Source: a bacterium (GTDB lineage: Bacteria > Desulfobacterota > Deferrisomatia > Deferrisomatales > Deferrisomataceae). From it: a stretch of 64,000 nt of DNA. The stretch covers positions 1 to 64,000 of the forward strand of contig JALUTY010000087.1 in the NCBI GenBank assembly GCA_027021615.1, written 5' to 3'. Both the position numbers and the translations under genes were made by a program. Under the pieces are notes generated by a model that worked only from the letters and a program-made list of their open reading frames with translations, searched no databases and was not told the DNA's origin. Positions 8,394-16,190 of this stretch are shown one piece after another (within the stretch, counting starts at the first letter, position 1; every line of letters begins with the position of its first letter).

Positions 8394-9485
8394 TCATGGA
8401 AGACGGGTCAACATCTCGTCCAACTTGCTGTGCACCGCCGGCCAGACCTCGAGTTCCATCCGGCGCACCCGATCCCGCTCTTCAGAGGGGATTCCCTCGC
8501 GAAGCCTGCGCGGGAGGGCGTGCGGCAGATGGGCGGCCAGGCCGACGTAGCGGTCGCCGGGAAGAGTTAACACTTTGAACACCAGCTGGTTTGCGCACCG
8601 ATGCCACGGGTGGTCTCGTAGCGCACCACGGTACGCGTGCCGGGTAATCGGGTAGGCGAGCAGATGGCGCCTGTGGAGGCCGGAAGCCGTCGTGCTTCCC
8701 GGGAACCGAAACTGCGTGCGGAATTCGATCTTCGCTGCCCCCCAGTCGGCTAGCACCTCCTGCCAGGACGATCGCTCCGGAGTACGCCACAGCAGCAATC
8801 CCGTCTCGTCGGCTCCCACAGCATGACACCAGTCGGTGTCTGCTTGGACGGCCTGGTCCCACGCCCTGGAGTAATGTCGCACCCAGTCCCTCGCCGTGGA
8901 GTCGGCTGGGTCGAGGAAGCAGTCCATGTCGAGGTACTCTGTCGGGCCTCCCCCAATGTTCAGCGAGCCCCACCCGTTCCGACTCCGCCCACCCAACACG
9001 CCAAACACTTGGACCAAGCGAACAATCTCCGCAAACTGCTCGGCCTCTCCAAGCGGCCACCCAACCCGGAGCGTCTGCCGCGCGCCGGGCGGCAGAAAAC
9101 TTCTTTGCGCCCCCCGGCGGCCGATCGGTCCGTAGCCAAGGTACAAATCTGCCGAAACGGGGCGGTTCACTTCGGGATGCCGCAGGCGTTGGAAAGAATA
9201 CTCTTGCCACGTCGTCTGGGGTGCCGCCTCGGGCCTCCAGTCGAGCCGGAACCGCACGCGGCTCGCGGTGGTGCCGGTATCGGCGGCGCGACCGAACAGG
9301 GCAGACTCCGCCCGAAAGAGGTCGGCCGGTACCGGAGCGCTCCCTTTTGCGTAGACCACCCGCCACCACCGCCGGAACAGCGCCTTGAACGGGGGGGTGC
9401 GCCATTGGGCGTTGCCATCCGGCCCCCCCAAAAAGACCGGCGTCGTGAACGAAACCTTCAGTTCCCACCACTCGACTCGACTCAT
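8394..9485 (-). CDS. cmr1: Cmr1, 3'-end RAMP subunit
   Basis: Cmr1 (363 aa) sits near Cmr6 at the top of the Cmr complex. The N-terminus ELKVSFTTPVFLGGPDG and then FKALFRRWWRVVYA match the conserved Cmr1 opening ('ltPlflgG...iRaslRgwwR'). LGGRSRNGWGSLNI is the glycine-rich RAMP loop. It is the first gene of the cmr operon, 12 nt ahead of cmr2. The frame stays open far upstream, but the start at 9485 is the one that matches the family N-terminus. Confidence 0.93.
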   Translation of the reverse strand: MSRVEWWELKVSFTTPVFLGGPDGNAQWRTPPFKALFRRWWRVVYAKGSAPVPADLFRAESALFGRAADTGTTASRVRFRLDWRPEAAPQTTWQEYSFQRLRHPEVNRPVSADLYLGYGPIGRRGAQRSFLPPGARQTLRVGWPLGEAEQFAEIVRLVQVFGVLGGRSRNGWGSLNIGGGPTEYLDMDCFLDPADSTARDWVRHYSRAWDQAVQADTDWCHAVGADETGLLLWRTPERSSWQEVLADWGAAKIEFRTQFRFPGSTTASGLHRRHLLAYPITRHAYRGALRDHPWHRCANQLVFKVLTLPGDRYVGLAAHLPHALPRRLREGIPSEERDRVRRMELEVWPAVHSKLDEMLTRLP

Positions 9486-9741
9486 GGCCGGTTTTCCTCC
9501 TGGCTCGGTTCGTGCTCGGCCCAATCTCCTCGATCCGTGCTCCCCGCCGCCACCCCGGCAACGTTGCCGTGGGTTGCCGGAGGCCCTGAAACGAAAACGG
9601 CCACGCGCGCGCCCCGGGTGGGCGCGTCGCGTGGCCGCGTGTGTCGTCTCCTCCCCGTCCCCGCCATCTTCCCCTCCCTGCAAACGGCGGTTGTCGATCA
9701 TAGGGGAACCGCCGACCCGTTCGCAAGCCGCTGCCCAGCCG
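9486..9741 (-). promoter_or_regulatory. cmr operon promoter and structured leader
   Basis: On the minus strand TTGCGA (9726-9721) and TATGAT (9702-9697), 18 nt apart, form a good sigma70-type promoter just after the 3' end of cas2. That would give a leader of about 200 nt. The leader holds a 40-nt near-perfect hairpin at 9598-9637 (arms CGGCCACGCG / CGCGTGGCCG), the string CCGGCAACC (9580-9572) and a perfect 14-bp palindrome CGGCAACGTTGCCG (9556-9569). The same parts in the same order occur upstream of the CARF-HEPN gene at 18,777-18,869. Confidence 0.55.
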
Positions 9742-10068
9742 CTACTCCGCCCGGGCCTCGTCAGCCACCATGAGGCGCCCCGCGCCGCCCACCCCCACCA
9801 ACACCACGCCGGGGGGCAGCGGCGAGGCCTTGCCCACGGGAATGACCTCCACCCCTTCGGGCAGGGTGTAGATGCGCACGTCGTCCTCGTCGGGGTCGAT
9901 GAGCTCCTCGAGCCCCGCCGCCAGGGACCCGCGGTCCGCGTCGGTGCCCTCCATCACGAACACGCTGTACTGGAGGGCCAGGCCCCGCTCCTTACAGAAC
10001 CGGTGGACCTTTTGGAGCCGCCGGGGGTCGCGGATGTCGTAGCTGGTGAGGTAGAGCTTGCGGTTCAT
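9742..10068 (-). CDS. cas2: Cas2 (first adaptation pair)
   Basis: A 108-aa Cas2-type ferredoxin-fold protein: YLTSYDIRDPRRLQKV carries the conserved Asp of 'YDIxDxrR', QYSVFVMEG is the second strand, and DDVRIYTLP the fourth. A C-terminal tail of about 25 residues extends beyond the usual Cas2 end. Cas2 normally bridges two Cas1 dimers in the spacer integrase; here its partner Cas1 looks catalytically dead. Its ATG overlaps the cas1 stop (10,068-10,065). Confidence 0.92.
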   Translation of the reverse strand: MNRKLYLTSYDIRDPRRLQKVHRFCKERGLALQYSVFVMEGTDADRGSLAAGLEELIDPDEDDVRIYTLPEGVEVIPVGKASPLPPGVVLVGVGGAGRLMVADEARAE

Positions 10069-10919
10069 GGCGCCCTCCGTTCCCGCGGGGGCCTGCGGGC
10101 GTCGAGGCTGGGCTGCCAGTCCCGGGCGAGCCGGGCCACCTCGCCAAGCCGGCGGCCGAGGTCGCGATCGAGCCACTCGCGGTCGCCCTCGAACCGGGCG
10201 GTCCAGCGCCGCAGTTGGGCCGGGGTGAGCTCTGCCCCGCCGCTGTCGGCCCGGGGCAGCAGCCCGGCCCGGGCTCCGGTGAGCACGCACCCGTCGATCC
10301 AGGGGACGAACGGCCGGGTCATCTCGCGCACGAACCCGTAGCGCTGCCGGGCGTCGAGGACGCCGGCATGGGGGTCGAACCCCTCGGCCAGAACCCGGGC
10401 CGTGACCGTCTCCCACACCAGGCCCCGCAGGTACTTCCACACCGGGTCCACGCCGGGCTCCAGGGGCTCGAGCCGGACCCGGCGCCAGGCCTGCCAGTCG
10501 CGGCCCCGCAGCCCCCGCTCGCACCAGCGCTCGGCCGTGGCAGGGTCGAGCCGGCGCACCAGGTCGAGCCGGGCCTCGCGTACCCAGGCGTCGAGCCGGC
10601 GGCGGTAGGCCTCGCGCCACTGAGGGTCGGCCCGGCGCGCCGCCAGGAGCAGGGCGGGCCGCGCCAGCCGCTCGGCCGGGGACCAGGCGATGCCCAGGGT
10701 CTCGCCGCCCCGGGCCACGAACGAGATCGGCACGTTGCGCCGCAGGAGGAGGCCCAGGGCCTCGGTGTCGAGGCGCACGCTGCCCCACACGACGGCCCGC
10801 TCCACCCGGGCCGCGGGCACGTACCACGGGGCCTTGCCCTTTTGCTCAATGCGCAGCGCGCCGCCCTCGGCGCCCATGAACTCGAGCCCGTCGCTTTCCA
10901 CGAGGTAGAGACTCTTCAT
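10065..10919 (-). CDS. cas1: Cas1-family protein with degenerate active site
   Basis: The 284-aa sequence aligns along the whole Cas1 fold: an N-terminal beta domain with SVRLDTEALGLLLRRNVPIS, then helices ending GFDPHAGVLDARQRYGFVREM. By eye alignment, the three metal-binding positions of active Cas1 are replaced. The Glu of the 'xEGxaaraYf' helix is R138 (GLRGRDWQAW), the His of 'GflH' is D189 (GVLD), and the Asp of 'alDlmE' is R198 (FVREM). The last Asp (D209) remains. It is translationally coupled to an ordinary Cas2. The open frame and coupling argue against a pseudogene; a structural or regulatory role is inference. Start at 10,919; longer frames run into the repeat. Confidence 0.88.
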   Translation of the reverse strand: MKSLYLVESDGLEFMGAEGGALRIEQKGKAPWYVPAARVERAVVWGSVRLDTEALGLLLRRNVPISFVARGGETLGIAWSPAERLARPALLLAARRADPQWREAYRRRLDAWVREARLDLVRRLDPATAERWCERGLRGRDWQAWRRVRLEPLEPGVDPVWKYLRGLVWETVTARVLAEGFDPHAGVLDARQRYGFVREMTRPFVPWIDGCVLTGARAGLLPRADSGGAELTPAQLRRWTARFEGDREWLDRDLGRRLGEVARLARDWQPSLDARRPPRERRAP

Positions 10920-11125
10920 GTGCCACCCCCTTTTGGGCCTTCGGCCCGTTGGGACGTTGGGACGCGCGGACGTTCGGACGGCGGAAAGGCCGTGAATAGT
11001 GAAGTCGTGAATCGTGAATCGAGCCGGCGCGTGGACCGGCTGCCTTGCTTGGAATCCACGCGCCGTCGCCAACTCCGGGCGTCGCTTGTTCGGCGACCGC
11101 GGGCCGCCCCATGGCGTGCGTACGT

Positions 11126-11290
11126 TGGGACGCGTGGGCGTGCGGACGGAAACCCCGTGGCGCGCTACGCATAGGGCGCGCCGTGCGCGCCGGACATCCG
11201 GCGGTCGGACCGCCGTCTCCGCCACCCGGCCCGAGAACCACCCCGGGCCCACGCATTCCCCTGTCCGGCGGCCACGGGCCGCCCTATGGG
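11126..11290 (+). repeat. Dispersed repeat, copy B (pair with 980-1150)
   Basis: The 364-bp gap between the cas1 start and the CARF gene (10,920-11,283) begins with GGACGTT/GGACGC tandem units at 10,950-10,980. It then carries the block starting GTGCGGACGGAAACCCCGTG that also lies at 1,059. At its end is the CCCCTGTCCGGCGGCC...GGGCCGCCCTATGG block seen at 988-1,020, running a few bases into the CARF stop region. Both copies are on the same strand and bracket cmr6 to cas1. No gene is seen in the gap. Confidence 0.75.
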
Positions 11291-12411
11291 GCTCCGCGGA
11301 CCACCCGCACCGCTTCGGGGCCGATGCCCACGGCGTAGCGCACCGGCGACCGGCCGACTCTGCGGATCTCGAGCCGGGCTGCCACCGCCGGCGGAAACGC
11401 CCGGCCGATGGCGGCGTTGACCTTGGACACCGCCGAAACGAAGTTCCTGTCGCCCTTTTTCGACAGGGCCAGGGCCTCCAGACGGTCCGCCAGGTCCCGG
11501 GCCTCCTCGCCCCGCAGCCCCAGGGTACGCGCCCGATCGGGCCATAGGGCCTCGACCCGCGGCTCGGCCACCAGTTCCAGGAACGGGAGGGGTTCGGGGG
11601 TCTCCCCGGCCACGAGCACCAGGTGCAGGTACAGCGCGAACCCCTGGGGCCGCAGCCGGCACTCCCGGCCCGCGGCCCGCAGGGTGTGGGTGGCCGGGTC
11701 CGCCTCGAGCCGCAGCCCCCCGCACCGGGCGGCCAGGGCCTGCTCGGCCCCGGACACCATCTCGGAGAACGAGCCCCGGAGCACGTTGGCCGGCACGAAC
11801 TCCCGGAGCCGGACGAACGGGATGTCCACCAGGTCGATCCGGGCGTCGGCCGTGCTCACGCGTTTGTCGGCGCCGGTCCGGAGCTCCATCGACCGCGGCG
11901 GGGGGTAGAAGAACTCCGGGTGGCCCTCGAAGTCCTCGCTCACCAGCACGTGGGTGAGCCGGTCGCCGGGCCGGCCGAACAGGGACAGGGCGTAGCCCAG
12001 GTAATAGGTCATGGTCTTCCGCCCCCCCGCGAGGCTCGCGTGGATGCGCACCCCCGGGTCGATCGCGAGGTCCCGCACGAATTTGGCCAACTGGTCGGCC
12101 ACGGCCGCGTTCTCACGGGCCGTGCGCAGGTCCTCCACCGGCCGGCCGTCGGGCGTGACGAGCAGGTGCACCGTGCCCAGGTCGAACCGGATCCGCCGGT
12201 GGTCGATGCCGTAATCGCTGCAAAACCGGTAGAACGCCCCCCGGTGCGGGTCGAGCAGAGCCTCGCGCACCTTCTGCCGGCCCGGAAGCGTGGTGAGCAC
12301 GTGGATCTCGGCCGGCAGGTCGCCCTCGCGCCACAGCGCGTAGAGGGTCTCGGTGACCACCTGGGGCGTGAGCCCGGCCAGGGCCATCATCACGGTTCGC
12401 GGCTCGCTCAT
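11284..12411 (-). CDS. CARF protein, NE0113 family, with winged-helix C-terminus
   Basis: The N-terminal ~200 residues are a CARF domain of the NE0113 type (TIGR02584/PF09623). ALAGLTPQVVTETLYAL is the first-strand ligand loop (residues 10-26) and SLAGGRKTMTYYL (126-138) the second. It should bind cyclic oligoadenylate made by the Cas10 at 5,367-8,381. Residues ~250-370 look like a winged helix: LRPQGFALYLHLVLV, then FVSAVSKVNAAIGRAF as recognition helix, then a beta wing. No HEPN motif is present. It may be a ring nuclease, as this family is often labelled, or a ligand-controlled transcription factor. Its ATG overlaps the cad1 stop (12,411-12,408). Confidence 0.85.
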   Translation of the reverse strand: MSEPRTVMMALAGLTPQVVTETLYALWREGDLPAEIHVLTTLPGRQKVREALLDPHRGAFYRFCSDYGIDHRRIRFDLGTVHLLVTPDGRPVEDLRTARENAAVADQLAKFVRDLAIDPGVRIHASLAGGRKTMTYYLGYALSLFGRPGDRLTHVLVSEDFEGHPEFFYPPPRSMELRTGADKRVSTADARIDLVDIPFVRLREFVPANVLRGSFSEMVSGAEQALAARCGGLRLEADPATHTLRAAGRECRLRPQGFALYLHLVLVAGETPEPLPFLELVAEPRVEALWPDRARTLGLRGEEARDLADRLEALALSKKGDRNFVSAVSKVNAAIGRAFPPAVAARLEIRRVGRSPVRYAVGIGPEAVRVVRGAP

Positions 12412-14573
12412 GGGGCCTCCGCCAGCACACGGTACACCTCGGCATCCACATCCCGGAGCAAGGCCCCCCGGTCGGGAAGCGGCAGGAATGCCGCCTGGAA
12501 CCCCGTGCGTACCAGGGCCAGGAGGGCCCACCGGCTCAGGCCCCCGGGCGTCATGGCCGCGGCAGCCCAAAGCTCCTCGGACCAGGTGGTGCGCGAAAGC
12601 CCCGGGTTGTCGGTGCACACGCACACCCGGACGCCCTGCCGCAGGTACTCGCCCAGGGGATAGACGGGCCCCTCCGGCCCGCGCGGCCCGGCGAAACCGA
12701 CCACCTGGTCGTTGCTGGTGGGGCACATCTCCACGGCGGTTCCCCGGTCGCGGAAATGGGCGAGCAGCTCGGGGTGATCGAGGAGCTTGAGGCCGTGACC
12801 GATACGGTCGGCGTTCAGGTGGTACACCGCCTCCCACACCCGGTCCACCGGCTCGGTCTCGCCGGCGTGGATGGTGATCTTGCGGCATCGCCGGAAAAGC
12901 GGCTCGAACCGGCCGCGGAGCTCCATGGGGGATCTGGTGGACTCTTTGCCTGCCACGTCAAACCCCAGGACCCGCGGGCTCGGGCCGTCGTCGTCGACCG
13001 CTGCCAGGGCCACGTGCTCGGCGAAGCGCTCTGGCGCCTTGTGGCGCGTGCCGATGATCAGCAGCTCCACCCACGGCGCGCCGGGCACCCGGTCGCAGGC
13101 CGCGCGAAACCCGGTCCGGACGGCCTCGAGGGCCTCGGCGGCCGTAAGGCCCCCGCGGGTCAGGTTGGCCGGGGAGCACCGGACCTCCAGGTAGCGCACC
13201 CGGTCGGCAGCCGCCCGCTCCACGAGAAGCCGGCAGGCCTCGGCGATGGCCCGCGGGCCCTGGAGCAAAGAACTCCCCTGGAGGTCGCCGGCCGCGAAAT
13301 AGGCCCGGAGACGGTCCTCGGCCGATCCGCCCCTGTCCGCCCAAGGGTCCGTCAGAAGGTCGAGCCACGCCGGCACGGCCGAAAGCCCCAGGATCACCGC
13401 CGCGGTGAACGCTTGGGGCGGGAGCCCCGCCCCCACCCTGGCCTCCCGGATCCGCTGCCGAGCCTCGGCCCCGCGCTCCGCGGCCGGGGGGGTGCCCCGA
13501 AACCACGCCATTAGATCGGCCGCGGCCGCCTCGGCCTCGGGAAAGGCCTCCCCGGCGTCGGCCGCGGCCGCCCGGGCGAGCCGGGGGAGATCGTCGGGCC
13601 GGGCCACCCCGCCCAGGTGACAGTGGAGATCCGCTTTGGGAATCTGCCGAAGCCATGCGAGCTCTTCCGCACGCCGCCGGGGGTCCACACCGAGCCGATC
13701 GTCGCGCAGGGCCTGGATGCGGGAGGCCGGCAGCCGGTAAAGGCTCCGGAAGTTCTCTCGGACCTCCCGCCCCAGGAGGTGCACGAAATAGTTTCCTGCG
13801 ATGCGGTGGGCCTCGCGCCGCCGGCGCTCCACCTCGCGGTAGAGGCTCCCGTCGAGCCCCTCCACCACCTCCACCCCCGCGCGCCGCTCCGACACCCGGA
13901 TCGGGAACCGCTCGGCCCGCACCGGCTCCGTGCCGTCGAACCGCCAATCGAGCCCCTCGAAGGCCGCCTCCCGACCCAGGTCCACCGGCACGATGCCCGC
14001 GGCCGTCGCGGTGTCGAACCCCCTGCGGGCGAGCACCTCGGGGGTGAGGCCCCGCGTGGCGGCGTCGGCTGCCTGCGTGGAGGCAACGTGGAACACCCGC
14101 TCGGCCCCGAACACGCCCGCGGCCTTCTGGAGCAGGCTCGACATGGTCTTGCGGCCGCCCGCCAGGCTGTAGAGGGTGGTCCCCCCGGTGGCCCGGGCGG
14201 CCAGACCCAAGCGATAGATCAGCTCGGCCATGGGATCGTCTTCGGGGGCGCCGGCCACGTCGGTGACTCCCTCGGGGGCGAACACGCGCAACGTCGGCGC
14301 GCCGGGCCCCAGGAGCTCCCAATACCGCCGCAGGGCGTTCACCCCGGCCAGGGCCAGGTCGCCCAGGGTGGTGGCCGCCCACACCTCGGCCGGAGGTCCC
14401 ACCCCGGCCGGCGCCCGCTCGCGCCACCACGAAGCCGGGTACACCCGGAACCGTTCGGGGTCCAGGTAGCCCAGGAGTTCCGGCACCACGAGCCACGTGG
14501 TGCCCAGGGTGTACAGGAGCAGCCCGTCCCGCGGGGGGATCTGTTTCGTCCTCGTTCGCGCACGGTCGGCCAT
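12408..14573 (-). CDS. cad1: Cad1-type CARF-adenosine deaminase effector
   Basis: A 721-aa fusion. Residues ~15-230 form a CARF domain (LLLYTLGTTWLVV; TLYSLAGGRKTMSSL with the ligand loop at 138-143). Residues ~305-715 are an adenosine deaminase TIM barrel: H317/H319 (KADLHCHLGG), YLEVRCSPANL (461-471), GFDVAGKES (537-545), H569 and E572 (ITIHAGET), H593 (RIGHG) and zinc ligand D655 (CTDN). All expected zinc and catalytic residues are present. Cad1 proteins from other type III systems deaminate ATP to ITP when cyclic oligoadenylate binds (published recently), which fits this context. It follows cas1 by 47 nt. Start at 14,573; upstream frame is shadow. Confidence 0.92.
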   Translation of the reverse strand: MADRARTRTKQIPPRDGLLLYTLGTTWLVVPELLGYLDPERFRVYPASWWRERAPAGVGPPAEVWAATTLGDLALAGVNALRRYWELLGPGAPTLRVFAPEGVTDVAGAPEDDPMAELIYRLGLAARATGGTTLYSLAGGRKTMSSLLQKAAGVFGAERVFHVASTQAADAATRGLTPEVLARRGFDTATAAGIVPVDLGREAAFEGLDWRFDGTEPVRAERFPIRVSERRAGVEVVEGLDGSLYREVERRRREAHRIAGNYFVHLLGREVRENFRSLYRLPASRIQALRDDRLGVDPRRRAEELAWLRQIPKADLHCHLGGVARPDDLPRLARAAAADAGEAFPEAEAAAADLMAWFRGTPPAAERGAEARQRIREARVGAGLPPQAFTAAVILGLSAVPAWLDLLTDPWADRGGSAEDRLRAYFAAGDLQGSSLLQGPRAIAEACRLLVERAAADRVRYLEVRCSPANLTRGGLTAAEALEAVRTGFRAACDRVPGAPWVELLIIGTRHKAPERFAEHVALAAVDDDGPSPRVLGFDVAGKESTRSPMELRGRFEPLFRRCRKITIHAGETEPVDRVWEAVYHLNADRIGHGLKLLDHPELLAHFRDRGTAVEMCPTSNDQVVGFAGPRGPEGPVYPLGEYLRQGVRVCVCTDNPGLSRTTWSEELWAAAAMTPGGLSRWALLALVRTGFQAAFLPLPDRGALLRDVDAEVYRVLAEAP

Positions 14574-14620
14574 TCCGTTCCACCTCCCCTTTCCCGAACC
14601 CTGCGGGCCGACCCACCCGT

Positions 14621-15598
14621 TCACGACGTGTCGTGCCCGGGCGCCTGCGCCTCGGCCGCCCGCTCGGCCAGCCGGGCGGCCAGGTCCCGGGCCTCGGTTC
14701 TCCACGCGCCCCGCAACGGCTGAGCCCAGCCTTCGAACCCCAGGTAGAAGCGCCTCCTCGCCGTCGGCTTCAACCAGCAGCCGGCCCGAGCGCCTCCGCG
14801 GGCGAAATCGGTGGACCGGAACGCGCGCTCCCGCAGTTGCTGCACCACCCACCGGTCGTAGGCGGGCCGCCACGGCTCCACCAGATCGCACACGAGGGAC
14901 GGACGGCCGAACTCCAGGGCGTGGTAGAAGCCCACGGCCGGGTCCAGGCCGACCAGGCGCACCAGGCGCTCCCACTCGGCGTGGAGCAGGGTGTAACCCA
15001 GGCTCAACAGAGCGTTGACCGGATCGGTGGGAGGCCGGCGGGTCCGGCCGGAGAACCCGTACGAAGACGGGATCACCCGGGCCAGGGCCTCGAAGTAGGC
15101 CCGGGCCGCCGCCCCTTCGTGGCCGAGCAGCGACTCCGCAGAGGCCGCCGGCACCCTCGCGGCGATCTCGAGGACGCCCGCGGCGGCCGCCCGACACGCC
15201 TTGGCGTCGGCGGGGCGCGCCCCCTCGGTCCACAGGAGCAGGTTGTCGGCCTGGGCCCGGAGTTTTCGCTCCACGATCTCCCGGGCGATCGCCGACCGGG
15301 TGGGCCCCTGGTGGTACGCGGCGAACTGCCCCACCCGAACGCCGGCGTCGTTGTGCGCCGGCCCCACCAGGGTGGCCCGCCACTGGCCGTGGCGGCCCGA
15401 GAGGAAGTGGACGCTCACCCCCTGGTCGGCCAGCAGGTGGAGCGCCCGGGTGTCCACCCGGAGGCCCCCCTGGAACACCACCCGCTCCAAGGGGGGCACC
15501 GGCACCCGGCCCTGGAGCTTTCCGCCCTTGTAGAGGGTGAGGGTGCGGCCGTCGCGCCGCACCTCGTCGATGGAGGAGTCGACCACCAGGGTGCCCAC
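14621..15598 (-). CDS. cas1: Cas1 integrase, intact (second adaptation pair)
   Basis: This 325-aa Cas1 keeps the metal site: E161 (GHEGAAARAYF), H226 (GFYHALEFGRPS) and D238/E241 (CDLVEPWRP). It should insert new spacers together with the Cas2 just upstream. The start is GTG at 15,598, reading VGTLVVDSSIDEV, with GGGAGG 9 nt upstream and the cas2 stop 6 nt away. No ATG fits, and the longer frame to 15,895 is the shadow of cas2. It is only distantly similar to the Cas1 at 10,065-10,919. Confidence 0.93.
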   Translation of the reverse strand: MGTLVVDSSIDEVRRDGRTLTLYKGGKLQGRVPVPPLERVVFQGGLRVDTRALHLLADQGVSVHFLSGRHGQWRATLVGPAHNDAGVRVGQFAAYHQGPTRSAIAREIVERKLRAQADNLLLWTEGARPADAKACRAAAAGVLEIAARVPAASAESLLGHEGAAARAYFEALARVIPSSYGFSGRTRRPPTDPVNALLSLGYTLLHAEWERLVRLVGLDPAVGFYHALEFGRPSLVCDLVEPWRPAYDRWVVQQLRERAFRSTDFARGGARAGCWLKPTARRRFYLGFEGWAQPLRGAWRTEARDLAARLAERAAEAQAPGHDTS

Positions 15599-15603
15599 GG
15601 GGG

Positions 15604-15888
15604 TCAGCCTCCCACGAAGAAAAACGCGGGGTCTTGGGGCGGCACGGCGCGCCCCAGGCAGGTGACCTGGCAGTTTCGCCGCAGCCGCACGAAGTGGGCC
15701 CGGTCTTCCTTGAGGTCGAGCACCTCGGAGAGTTCGGCCACGAGCCGGGCCCGCTCGCCTTCGGTCAGAAAGCACTCGTAGGCCGACTTCTGGCCGCCCG
15801 CTGCGTAGGACACGACGACCTTGTGGGCCCGGTGAAGCCGCCGTTGGTTCCGGACGTCGTAAGCCACGAAATACAGATCGCGTTCCAT
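15604..15888 (-). CDS. cas2: Cas2 (second adaptation pair)
   Basis: A 94-aa Cas2 with YFVAYDVRNQRRLHRAHKV (conserved Asp in the first strand), GQKSAYECFLT and a charged helix LVAELSEVLDLKEDRAHF. It is the expected partner of the intact Cas1 6 nt downstream. Upstream lies a repeat-rich gap and then cas6. Confidence 0.92.
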   Translation of the reverse strand: MERDLYFVAYDVRNQRRLHRAHKVVVSYAAGGQKSAYECFLTEGERARLVAELSEVLDLKEDRAHFVRLRRNCQVTCLGRAVPPQDPAFFFVGG

Positions 15889-15900
15889 GGTTCACCCTCC

Positions 15901-16125
15901 CCAGTGGCTTCCGCGAGAAGGCTGGAAGGCTAGGACGCTAGAAGGCTGAACCCCTTCAGGATTCCAGGACGCTCTAGGAACCACCACACCTTTTCGCCTC
16001 CACATCACGGTCCGGCGGCAAGGGGCCTGCGCCCGGCGAGGGCGATGGAAGGCTGGAAGGCTAGAAAGCCGGGAGGCTGGGAGGCCTGAAACCCGTTGTA
16101 GTTCCAGCCTGGTAGCCCGAAGCCT
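15901..16125 (+). repeat. GGACGCT/GGAAGGCT tandem tract
   Basis: The 302-bp gap between cas6 and cas2 (15,889-16,190) holds two imperfect tracts built from units such as GGAAGGCTAGGACGCTAGAAGGCT, quoted in part (15,918-15,943 and 16,047-16,085). The tail of the first (GGATTCCAGGACGC...ACCTTTTCGCCTCCA) resembles the tail at 27,725-27,770. It is one member of a family also seen at 27,572-27,750, 46,845-46,933 and 55,290-55,340. No gene is seen here. Confidence 0.7.
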
Positions 16126-16190
16126 TCTTCTGGAAACGGCCCCGGGACCGTCACGCATCCCCTGCTCGGGCCTGCGGCCCGGGTGCCCCC

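Noticed and set aside
9486-9741. SAM-clan riboswitch in the cmr1 leader because of CCGGCAACC
   Set aside because: Only that short string matches; the rest of the core and stems could not be aligned, and the gene context does not fit.
10065-10919. Decayed cas1 pseudogene
   Set aside because: No stop or frameshift over 284 codons, start/stop coupled to cas2, and the fold-wide similarity is kept, so loss of catalysis looks selected rather than random. Conservation in relatives is still needed.
12408-14573. Housekeeping adenosine deaminase
   Set aside because: The ~300-residue N-terminal CARF region with SLAGGRKTM and the location between cas1 and another CARF gene mark it as a CRISPR effector.
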